Source of the DNA: Oligosphaera ethanolica
Lineage (GTDB): Bacteria > Verrucomicrobiota > Lentisphaeria > Oligosphaerales > Oligosphaeraceae
Length of the DNA stretch: 64,000 nt
Assembly (NCBI RefSeq): GCF_030814695.1
Contig: NZ_JAUSVL010000001.1
Location: forward strand, 5,665,306 to 5,729,305
Direction of reading: 5' to 3'
Under the pieces are notes generated by a model. That model did no database searches, was not told the origin of the DNA, and saw only the letters and a list, made by a program, of their open reading frames with translations. Within the stretch, counting starts at the first letter, position 1; each line of letters starts with the position of its first letter. Made by a program: the position numbers and the translations under genes. Shown piece after piece: positions 43,179-50,214 of the stretch.

Positions 43179-43699
43179 AATAACTCCTAGCTGGCAATCG
43201 GTCAGCCATTGATTCCAGCATTTCCAAGGAACGAATGGGACCGTGGAAAACAACGCCTCGAATTAAAGAAACGTTAATGTGCGAAATCTTGTGATGAAGA
43301 CTTGTAGTTGCCTAGCAATGATTCCAGGTGCAAATAAGAACTATTCTCTTCTTATGGAGAAAACTTTTTACACTAACCTGCTCCCATGAAACCGATGCTC
43401 TTCACTTTACGGTATCCATGGCACTTGTTCAGCCAGGCAGCCTTTTCTCGTCGCGCATTTCCGCCGCGAAGCGGCAGAAGCGCTGAAAGCGCGACGCATA
43501 CCAGCCCAGGGCAAGCGGCGCCGAAGGCGCGCGCCGCCCTGGGTGGCGCGCCATATTGGTCCGTGTTCCTCGGCCTCTTTGGCCCCAGTCGGCGCAGCTG
43601 ACTGGGGCCAAAGAGGCAATGGAACTCATTGATTGCTGCGGCGGGCACGTTTGCGTGTGGCTGTTTGGAGGTCGGGTAAGGTCATGATCCCAGGCGACG
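43179..43699. other. Spacer between the two IS types with large hairpins
   Basis: No credible gene. Bases 43491-43511 (GCGACGCATACCAGCCCAGG plus G) recur exactly at 47901-47921, another dispersed motif; here it is followed by a CCCAGGGC...GCCCTGGG pairing to about 43545. A perfect 18-base stem, GCCTCTTTGGCCCCAGTC with its complement, lies at 43573-43617 around a nine-base loop. Confidence 0.6.
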
Positions 43700-43720
43700 G
43701 TGCGGGCGGGACGCCCGCAC
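43700..43720. repeat. 21-bp palindrome abutting the left end of IS copy 1
   Basis: GTGCGGGCG, three bases GGA, then CGCCCGCAC forms a hairpin directly touching the IS terminus at 43721. The identical unit, in the same orientation, abuts the right end of this IS copy (45591-45611) and of the second copy (47860-47880). Confidence 0.85.
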
Positions 43721-43770
43721 CCTGGACTTTGGACAATTTTTTTTGTTTAAAAATAAATCTAAAAATTAAT

Positions 43771-43851
43771 TTGCATTCTACCTACTCCGTATTATGCTAC
43801 CCGTAGCTTGAATGCTGGCGTGTCTGGTCACAACAAGGAAGGGCTACGGGT
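43771..43851 (+). promoter_or_regulatory. IS promoter and leader hairpin (copy 1)
   Basis: TTGCAT (43771) and TATGCT (43793) with a 16-base spacer form a plausible promoter. Immediately downstream, ACCCGTAGC (43799-43807) pairs with GCTACGGGT (43843-43851), the latter ending right at the ATG of the small gene and the loop holding its AAGGAAGG ribosome site. This could limit translation. The same structure is present in copy 2 (46068-46120), where one base of the ribosome site is changed. Confidence 0.45.
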
Positions 43852-44199
43852 ATGGCAAAAGAAATCAGCAGCAACGATCTCTGTAATGTCTTGGAAACAA
43901 TGCTTGAATCCGGACTAAAGGCATTGCGCTCGGCCAAAGGTTTGGACGGTCGCCTGGAAGCGAACCGAAAGGCAGCCGGAAAAAGATCTAACATGTTACT
44001 AGTTAGCGATATACTCCGAGAAGCGGGGGAGCCTCTTCACATCAATGAGATCCTTGACCGCGTGCAGAAGCGCCATGGCGTGAAGCTGCGTCGCGAGTCC
44101 ATCGTGTCGGCGATGACCAAGAAGGTTCTCGACGGACACACGTTCCGGCGTACAGGACGCAACGAATTTGCACTGCTGGACCAAGAGGAGGACGATTAG
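43852..44199 (+). CDS. IS accessory protein with HARE-HTH-like domain, copy 1
   Basis: A 115-residue protein. The N-terminal 45 residues are helical and charged (ISSNDLCNVLETMLESGLKA). The rest, LLVSDILREAGEPLHINEIL followed by RRESIVSAMTKKVLDGHTFRR and a final strand GRNEFALLD, has the pattern of the winged HARE-HTH fold (G-x-PLH-x-x-EI signature) found in chromatin factors, RNA polymerase delta and restriction proteins. It is probably a DNA-binding helper or repressor for the transposase, with which it is tightly coupled: its stop is two bases before the transposase ATG, and its last codons contain the transposase ribosome site (GAGGAGG). Confidence 0.7.
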   Translation: MAKEISSNDLCNVLETMLESGLKALRSAKGLDGRLEANRKAAGKRSNMLLVSDILREAGEPLHINEILDRVQKRHGVKLRRESIVSAMTKKVLDGHTFRRTGRNEFALLDQEEDD

Positions 44200-44201
44200 C
44201 C

Positions 44202-45560
44202 ATGGAAAACAAATCGCTGCTTGTGTGGTTGCGTGCTTTTTTGGCGACTCTGAGCGTGGGCATCAAGGATGTTCGGTCACGAAAGCGATTTGTCACGATA
44301 GGCATCGGCCTTTTGGGCGCCAGTCATCCAAAAACCATAACCAGCGCCATTAACTTTCTAGATATGGTGTTCCACTGGAGCGCGTTCTATAAACTTTTCT
44401 CCCGGAGTAAATGGGACTGTGAAGGCATATTCGGGCCCATTATCCAGGAGGCCGTCAGTCTCTGCCCAGTCTACGACCCCATCATTTCCGCCATCGACGA
44501 TACGCTCGTGCGCAAGACCGGCAAAAAAATCCCCGGTACTGCTTACGCCCGGGACCCTATCAGCCCCCCGTTTCATGTCAATCTGGTCATTGGCCAGCGC
44601 TATCTGGAAACGACCATCATGTGCCACGGCTCTGATCCCAACTCCAGTCGAGCCGTACCCGTGGCGTTCAGACACGCACCACCGGTCAAGGCTGGAAAAG
44701 TGACAAGTCCGGAGGAGGAACAGATACTGAAGGAAGAGAAGAAAAAGCACAACATGAGTGTGCGCGGTCGCCAGCAGCTTTTTTCCCTTCGTGGGGCAAT
44801 CGACGCAATACCTGGCGGTTACGACCGTGTCCTTATCCAAAGCGCCGACGGCAGTTTTGCCAACAGCTGTTTCCTGACTGATCCTCCTCACAACACCGTG
44901 ATCGTCGCGCGAGCGAGGAAGGACACGGTCTTTGTCGAGCCTCTTTGCCCCGAACAACGCAAAGGCAATCGCAAGTACGGCCAACGTCTGCCTTCACCCA
45001 AGGATATTCTTGCCAGCGACAACTACGAAACGCGGACCATGGAGGTATTCAAGCACGGACGTAAACTTGCCGTGCATTACAAGTGCGTCCAAAACGTCAG
45101 GTGGCCGGGTGCGACCCACGATCAGCCCTGTAATCTCATAGTCATTAAGCCTTTTCCCTATCGTCTGACCAAGAATGGGCGCACTCTCTATCGGCAGCCT
45201 GCCTTCCTGGTCGTAACCGGTGCCATAAACAAGATCACGATCGAACAGGCTATAAGGGCTTACTTGCTTCGCTGGGAGATCGAAGTCAGCTTTCGAGACC
45301 AGAAAGCAATACTTGGCATTGGCAAAGCCCAGGTGTGGAACAAAGATTCAGTAGCTAAAGTGCCCGCTTTCATCTCGGCTTGCTATGCCGCTTTGCTTCT
45401 GGCAAGCATACGACTCTACGATGACAAGCGAAACGAGGCATTCCCAACGCGAGAACGGTGGCGAAACGACCCGGTCACCCGTCCATCCCTGCGCGATCTG
45501 GTGCGTTTAATGCAAAGCGAGCTGGCGGAGGGAAAAAAATCAGCACCGGACGTTGCGTAG
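44202..45560 (+). CDS. DDE transposase (IS4/IS701-like), copy 1
   Basis: A 452-residue transposase. The catalytic triad is plausibly Asp99/Asp100 in SAIDDTLVRKTGKKIPG, Asp218 in RVLIQSADGSF, and Glu363 in LLRWEIEVSFRDQK, the W-x-IE-x2-F-x3-K signature of the IS4/IS701/IS1380 clan. The chain is full length, with no frameshift. It is translationally coupled to the HARE-HTH-like gene. The assignment to a clan is secure; the exact IS family would need database comparison. Confidence 0.85.
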   Translation: MENKSLLVWLRAFLATLSVGIKDVRSRKRFVTIGIGLLGASHPKTITSAINFLDMVFHWSAFYKLFSRSKWDCEGIFGPIIQEAVSLCPVYDPIISAIDDTLVRKTGKKIPGTAYARDPISPPFHVNLVIGQRYLETTIMCHGSDPNSSRAVPVAFRHAPPVKAGKVTSPEEEQILKEEKKKHNMSVRGRQQLFSLRGAIDAIPGGYDRVLIQSADGSFANSCFLTDPPHNTVIVARARKDTVFVEPLCPEQRKGNRKYGQRLPSPKDILASDNYETRTMEVFKHGRKLAVHYKCVQNVRWPGATHDQPCNLIVIKPFPYRLTKNGRTLYRQPAFLVVTGAINKITIEQAIRAYLLRWEIEVSFRDQKAILGIGKAQVWNKDSVAKVPAFISACYAALLLASIRLYDDKRNEAFPTRERWRNDPVTRPSLRDLVRLMQSELAEGKKSAPDVA

Positions 45561-45590
45561 GAGTCCGTGCAAGATTGTCCAAAGTCCAGG

Positions 45591-45989
45591 GTGCGGGCGG
45601 GACGCCCGCACCACGGCCGCGAGAAACGCCCGCGCCCCAATCGGGTGTAATTTGCGCAAGGCTGCTCGGACGGCCTGCACGGAGCCGACCTCAGGCGACG
45701 GTGCGGGCATATTTGCCGCCGGGACGGCGGCGCTCCCAGGTTGGGGCCAAGGCGTCGCGCAGGTGGTCCAGGACCTCAGGCGGTGGCAGGGGCGAGACGT
45801 CCACAAAAGCCCCGGCAGGGGCGTCGTCATCGTAGCCCCGGGCAACGCCCGGGGAAGAGTTGATGATTTAAAAAGTGCCCTGGAGGGGCACCTCAACAGT
45901 CATTCTGCTAGGACTTACTAGCGGATTTGTTGAAATGCCCTTCCAGGGCATGCTCATGTGGTGGCCCTTTCCCCGGGCTGCGCCCGGGG
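45591..45989. repeat. Palindrome-filled spacer between the two IS copies
   Basis: This 399-base gap holds no gene. It starts with the 21-bp palindrome (45591-45611) and contains several others: CGGGCAACGCCCGGGG around 45842, GTGCCCTGGAGGGGCAC around 45876, GCCCTTCCAGGGC around 45940, and CCCCGGGCTGCGCCCGGGG (45971-45989), the last touching the left end of IS copy 2. Confidence 0.75.
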
Positions 45990-46120
45990 CCTGGACTTTG
46001 GACAATTTTTTTTGTTTAAAAATAAATCTAAAAATTAATTTGCATTCTACCTACTCCGTATTATGCTACCCGTAGCTTGAATGCTGGCGTGTCTGGTCAC
46101 AACAAAGAAGGGCTACGGGT

Positions 46121-46468
46121 ATGGCAAAAGAAATCAGCAGCAATGATCTCTGTAATGTCTTGGAAACAATGCTTGAATCCGGACTAAAGGCATTGCGCTC
46201 GGCCAAAGGTTTGGACGGTCGCCTGGAAGCGAACCGAAAGGCAGCCGGAAAAAGATCTAACATGTTACTAGTTAGCGATATACTCCGAGAAGCGGGGGAG
46301 CCTCTTCACATCAATGAGATCCTTGACCGCGTGCAGAAGCGCCATGGCGTGAAGCTGCGTCGCGAGTCCATCGTGTCGGCGATGACCAAGAAGGTTCTCG
46401 ACGGACACACGTTCCGGCGTACAGGACGCAACGAATTTGCACTGCTGGACCAAGAGGAGGACGATTAG
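46121..46468 (+). CDS. IS accessory protein with HARE-HTH-like domain, copy 2
   Basis: The predicted 115-residue protein is identical to that of copy 1 (the C/T difference at base 46144 is silent, Asn to Asn). It has the same G-E-PLH-x-x-EI winged-helix signature and the same two-base gap to the transposase. The ribosome site reads AAAGAAGG instead of AAGGAAGG, which might lower translation of this copy. Confidence 0.7.
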   Translation: MAKEISSNDLCNVLETMLESGLKALRSAKGLDGRLEANRKAAGKRSNMLLVSDILREAGEPLHINEILDRVQKRHGVKLRRESIVSAMTKKVLDGHTFRRTGRNEFALLDQEEDD

Positions 46469-46470
46469 CC

Positions 46471-47829
46471 ATGGAAAACAAATCGCTGCTTGTGTGGTTG
46501 CGTGCTTTTTTGGCGACTCTGAGCGTGGGCATCAAGGATGTTCGGTCACGAAAGCGATTTGTCACGATAGGCATCGGCCTTTTGGGCGCCAGTCATCCAA
46601 AAACCATAACCAGCGCCATTAACTTTCTAGATATGGTGTTCCACTGGAGCGCGTTCTATAAACTTTTCTCCCGGAGTAAATGGGACTGTGAAGGCATATT
46701 CGGGCCCATTATCCAGGAGGCCGTCAGTCTCTGCCCAGTCTACGACCCCATCATTTCCGCCATCGACGATACGCTCGTGCGCAAGACCGGCAAAAAAATC
46801 CCCGGTACTGCTTACGCCCGGGACCCTATCAGCCCCCCGTTTCATGTCAATCTGGTCATTGGCCAGCGCTATCTGGAAACGACCATCATGTGCCACGGCT
46901 CTGATCCCAACTCCAGTCGAGCCGTACCCGTGGCGTTCAGACACGCACCACCGGTCAAGGCTGGAAAAGTGACAAGTCCGGAGGAGGAACAGATACTGAA
47001 GGAAGAGAAGAAAAAGCACAACATGAGTGTGCGCGGTCGCCAGCAGCTTTTTTCCCTTCGTGGGGCAATCGACGCAATACCTGGCGGTTACGACCGTGTC
47101 CTTATCCAAAGCGCCGACGGCAGTTTTGCCAACAGCTGTTTCCTGACTGATCCTCCTCACAACACCGTGATCGTCGCGCGAGCGAGGAAGGACACGGTCT
47201 TTGTCGAGCCTCTTTGCCCCGAACAACGCAAAGGCAATCGCAAGTACGGCCAACGTCTGCCTTCACCCAAGGATATTCTTGCCAGCGACAACTACGAAAC
47301 GCGGACCATGGAGGTATTCAAGCACGGACGTAAACTTGCCGTGCATTACAAGTGCGTCCAAAACGTCAGGTGGCCGGGTGCGACCCACGATCAGCCCTGT
47401 AATCTCATAGTCATTAAGCCTTTTCCCTATCGTCTGACCAAGAATGGGCGCACTCTCTATCGGCAGCCTGCCTTCCTGGTCGTAACCGGTGCCATAAACA
47501 AGATCACGATCGAACAGGCTATAAGGGCTTACTTGCTTCGCTGGGAGATCGAAGTCAGCTTTCGAGACCAGAAAGCAATACTTGGCATTGGCAAAGCCCA
47601 GGTGTGGAACAAAGATTCAGTAGCTAAAGTGCCCGCTTTCATCTCGGCTTGCTATGCCGCTTTGCTTCTGGCAAGCATACGACTCTACGATGACAAGCGA
47701 AACGAGGCATTCCCAACGCGAGAACGGTGGCGAAACGACCCGGTCACCCGTCCATCCCTGCGCGATCTGGTGCGTTTAATGCAAAGCGAGCTGGCGGAGG
47801 GAAAAAAATCAGCACCGGACGTTGCGTAG
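46471..47829 (+). CDS. DDE transposase (IS4/IS701-like), copy 2
   Basis: A 452-residue transposase identical in sequence to the copy at 44202-45560, with the same Asp99/Asp100, Asp218 and Glu363 candidates. Both copies look intact, so the pair could act in cis or mobilise the 399-base palindromic spacer between them, although that spacer carries no gene. Confidence 0.85.
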   Translation: MENKSLLVWLRAFLATLSVGIKDVRSRKRFVTIGIGLLGASHPKTITSAINFLDMVFHWSAFYKLFSRSKWDCEGIFGPIIQEAVSLCPVYDPIISAIDDTLVRKTGKKIPGTAYARDPISPPFHVNLVIGQRYLETTIMCHGSDPNSSRAVPVAFRHAPPVKAGKVTSPEEEQILKEEKKKHNMSVRGRQQLFSLRGAIDAIPGGYDRVLIQSADGSFANSCFLTDPPHNTVIVARARKDTVFVEPLCPEQRKGNRKYGQRLPSPKDILASDNYETRTMEVFKHGRKLAVHYKCVQNVRWPGATHDQPCNLIVIKPFPYRLTKNGRTLYRQPAFLVVTGAINKITIEQAIRAYLLRWEIEVSFRDQKAILGIGKAQVWNKDSVAKVPAFISACYAALLLASIRLYDDKRNEAFPTRERWRNDPVTRPSLRDLVRLMQSELAEGKKSAPDVA

Positions 47830-47859
47830 GAGTCCGTGCAAGATTGTCCAAAGTCCAGG

Positions 47860-48071
47860 GTGCGGGCGGGACGCCCGCACCACGGCCGGGAGACGGGCGC
47901 GCGACGCATACCAGCCCAGGGATAGAGCCCACGACGCAGACAAAGGGTTCGGAACTACTGTGTCAAGTCTCTCTTTCTATCACAAGATTTCGCACATTAC
48001 CAAAGAAACTGATTGCCCACCGTCCCGGCGGCATACGAACAGTGAAAACAAATAACTGCGGAAACACCAAT
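47860..48071. other. Spacer right of IS copy 2
   Basis: It begins with the 21-bp palindrome (47860-47880), then CACGGCCG, the dispersed motif GCGACGCATACCAGCCCAGG (47901-47920), and about 150 bases of ordinary AT-balanced sequence with no recognised gene. Confidence 0.6.
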
Positions 48072-48207
48072 ATCAATGACTCCTATGAAACCCGCTGCCG
48101 CAAAGGTCGGCGGAAATCAAGGTCGGATGGCTGGGCGGCGACTGACCGTGGGTGTCCTGCAAATTGCCCCCGGGGTTTTCCCCACCGGGGTAGTCACTGA
48201 CCAATTC
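48072..48207 (+). repeat. Dispersed repeat R1, copy 3
   Basis: The first 105 bases match R1 copy 1 closely (ATCAATGACTCCTATGAAAC to TGTCCTGCAAATTG). The distal part is the alternative form, a CCCCGG...CCGGGG hairpin, before the shared CACTGACCAATT end. It lies 121 bases before the GntR-like regulator gene and points towards it. Confidence 0.85.
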
Positions 48208-48244
48208 CACACACACGAAGAATTTTTCACCACTCTCTTGCATT

Positions 48245-48283
48245 TGACATATTCTGACATACAATGTGACATAGACTGACATA
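48245..48283 (+). promoter_or_regulatory. Four TGACATA direct repeats (operator)
   Basis: TGACATA-type units start at 48245, 48255, 48267 and 48277: two pairs with 10-base spacing, the pairs 22 bases apart, so all sites face the same side of the helix. They lie 46-84 bases before the GntR-like regulator start, the position expected for an autoregulatory operator or activator site. Confidence 0.6.
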
Positions 48284-48328
48284 AAACAGGCTTTTCCCTG
48301 GTTCGCTTTTCCACCAAGTGATTCTCCT

Positions 48329-49375
48329 ATGAACGCATCCTTACGGGACAGATTATCGCACTCGCAGGAGGTCGCCTCCCGGATACTCCAGGAGGTGCGC
48401 AGCGGACGGCTGTTGCCTGGGGAGAAACTGGGTAGCATCCGTCAGTTGGCGGGGCGTTTTGGTGTCGGGCGGCAGGTAATTTTATCGGCGACGGAGATAC
48501 TCTCCACGGAGTCGATCATCATCAAGCGAAGCCGGCAAGGCACGTACATCAATCCGAACTTGTCACCAGAGTTGGTGCGTGAGCGGACGAAGCGCATCGG
48601 CTTTCTCAATTGGCAGGTAAAACAACCCGGCTTGGGTGCCTTTTCGTTGCGAGTATACAACGAAGTGCTGCGCATGGCGCCTGCTCTGAATTGCGAGATA
48701 TTCTGGCAAGGCATGGTCGACGATCTGGACCCCGTGAATTGGTTTGCAGGCATGCGCCTGGACGCGCTGCTGGTCACCGGCCGCATTGACGACGCCCTGG
48801 TCGCCCTCCTGCAACGCCATTCCATACCCCATCTGATTGTCGGCAACTACCAGTTCAAGCTCCCAGCCAACCAGCTGGAAAAGGCGCTAGCCGAGGACAT
48901 TTCCGGGGCACTCCGCCACACATGCCAGATGAAACACTTCACCCGTCTGGGTACCGTCACCAATTCCCCCCAGCTGCAGTCCACCCGCTTGTATTTGGCC
49001 GGGGCACAGCTGGTGGCGAAAGAACTTGGCCTAGAGTATCCTGAGAAATGGTGCTACGCCGACGCAGCCGAAGATGGCTACGCCGGTCTGCAAAAACTAC
49101 TGGTCAACGACCAAGACCGGCCAGATATCATCTACATGACCGCCCGGGCCTTCCCTGAAGCCGCCCGCTACTTCTTCGAACACCACCTTGTCGAACCGCA
49201 GCGGCGTCCTTTCCTGCTGCTGGATTACCTCGGCCACGCCGAACTCTATCCATACCTGGTCGACGCCACGGTGTACCCAGAAGAAGAACTCGGAAAAATC
49301 GCCCTCCCACGACTGTTGGACATTTACTACGGGCGGCGCCGCCAGCCCCACCATGAGCGGGTTGCGAGAGAATAA
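48329..49375 (+). CDS. GntR-type regulator with LacI-like sensor domain
   Basis: A 348-residue regulator. The N-terminal winged helix of the GntR family covers about residues 10-78 (RLLPGEKLGSIRQLAGRFGV, then SRQGTYINP). The C-terminal 260 residues look like a periplasmic-binding-protein/LacI sugar sensor (DALLVTGRID, LIVGNYQF, GYAGLQKLL, PDIIYMTARAFPEAARYFF). Regulators of this build usually control nearby carbohydrate genes in PVC bacteria. Here the prepilin-like and DUF4838 genes follow on the same strand. The upstream region carries R1 and four TGACATA repeats. The ribosome site before ATG 48329 is poor (TTCTCCT). Confidence 0.82.
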   Translation: MNASLRDRLSHSQEVASRILQEVRSGRLLPGEKLGSIRQLAGRFGVGRQVILSATEILSTESIIIKRSRQGTYINPNLSPELVRERTKRIGFLNWQVKQPGLGAFSLRVYNEVLRMAPALNCEIFWQGMVDDLDPVNWFAGMRLDALLVTGRIDDALVALLQRHSIPHLIVGNYQFKLPANQLEKALAEDISGALRHTCQMKHFTRLGTVTNSPQLQSTRLYLAGAQLVAKELGLEYPEKWCYADAAEDGYAGLQKLLVNDQDRPDIIYMTARAFPEAARYFFEHHLVEPQRRPFLLLDYLGHAELYPYLVDATVYPEEELGKIALPRLLDIYYGRRRQPHHERVARE

Positions 49376-49447
49376 GTATCTGGTCAGCAAAGGCTAGTAA
49401 GAGACATTGAGGCGTTATCAGCACATGTTAATCAAGGAGGTCCGACA

Positions 49448-50176
49448 ATGAAAAGAGTAGGGTTGTTCACGCTGATTGAATTGCTGGTGGTCATCGCCAT
49501 CATCGCCATCCTCGCCGCCATGCTGCTACCAGCACTGGCCAAAGCTCGTGAACGGGCGCGAACCATCAACTGCATCGGCAATCTCAAGCAGATCGGCCTG
49601 ATGCTGAGCATGTACAGCACGGACAACGTCGGGCATCTGCCGCTGGTCATGAATAACCCGGCGCCAACCGGCACCTCGAAAAACCGCATGTGGGCTCAAT
49701 ATCTGGCCCAGACCGGCTATGCCGGTTTCAACGCCGATGACATTAACAGCTTCTTTGCCACCCCAGCGGCATCCGTGTTCTGGTGCCCCTCCTACTCACA
49801 TGTGCCCGTCTCCGGCGTGCAAAGCGCCGACAAGTGCGGCGTGTACGGCCTGAATGTAACCGGCATCAATAGCGACGGCAGCGACTCGGGCTGGAACAAC
49901 TACATCTCAATCAATCTCCACGCACTGGCGGAGCCGAGCAGGCAGGTCCTGGTCGGCGACAGTAAACTGCCGTCCTCCCAAGCACAGCAAGTGTGGATCC
50001 GCCCGATGGGAAATGTCGGTGATACCGCCTGCTGCCTACACGCGCGCCATAACAGCAGATGCAACGTCCTTAAGGGCGACATGTCCGCCGAAGGCATGAG
50101 CTCCGGCGATCTGCGCTTCTCACTCGTTAAACGCCATATCCATTACGTCGGCGAATCAGACACCAAAATCTACTGA
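49448..50176 (+). CDS. Type II secretion prepilin-like protein (H-X9-DG type)
   Basis: A 242-residue protein starting MKRVGLFTLIELLVVIAII, the class III prepilin leader and hydrophobic helix. Next comes the PALAKARERARTINCIGNLK helix typical of the DUF1559-like prepilins expanded in PVC genomes. The C-terminal HARHNSRCNVLKGDMSAE matches the H-X9-DG region with KGD in place of DG. The residue before Phe of FTLIE is Leu, not the usual Gly, so cleavage by a standard prepilin peptidase is uncertain. AAGGAGG precedes ATG 49448. It sits between the regulator and the DUF4838 genes, a common arrangement in glycan-use loci. Confidence 0.85.
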   Translation: MKRVGLFTLIELLVVIAIIAILAAMLLPALAKARERARTINCIGNLKQIGLMLSMYSTDNVGHLPLVMNNPAPTGTSKNRMWAQYLAQTGYAGFNADDINSFFATPAASVFWCPSYSHVPVSGVQSADKCGVYGLNVTGINSDGSDSGWNNYISINLHALAEPSRQVLVGDSKLPSSQAQQVWIRPMGNVGDTACCLHARHNSRCNVLKGDMSAEGMSSGDLRFSLVKRHIHYVGESDTKIY

Positions 50177-50214
50177 AACGGAAAGCCTTTTCCAGCCACG
50201 CCCAAGGAAAAACC

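Larger units (their letters stand above)
43721..45590 (+). mobile_element. Two-gene insertion sequence, copy 1 (IS4/IS701-like DDE)
   Basis: A 1870-base element with 17-base perfect terminal inverted repeats CCTGGACTTTGGACAAT, followed on the left by an AT-rich subterminal tract. It encodes a 115-residue HARE-HTH-like protein and a 452-residue transposase in one operon. The second copy at 45990-47859 differs at only two positions noticed by eye (43837 G/A and 43875 C/T). Both ends touch short GC-rich palindromes instead of showing a conventional short target duplication. Confidence 0.88.
45990..47859 (+). mobile_element. Two-gene insertion sequence, copy 2
   Basis: This is a second 1870-base copy of the element at 43721-45590, same orientation, with the same 17-base inverted repeats. 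Only two base differences were noticed, so duplication is very recent. The left neighbour is a CCCCGGGCTGCGCCCGGGG hairpin (45971-45989) and the right neighbour is the GTGCGGGCG...CGCCCGCAC hairpin (47860-47880). The two right flanks share about 29 bases. Confidence 0.9.

Noticed and set aside
45458..45835. 125-residue frame running out of the IS transposase into the palindromic spacer
   Set aside because: It overlaps the transposase in another frame and consists mainly of translated palindromes.
43721..47859. Composite transposon carrying cargo between two IS copies
   Set aside because: The 399 bases between the copies contain only palindromes and no gene; the outer inverted repeats are those of each IS.
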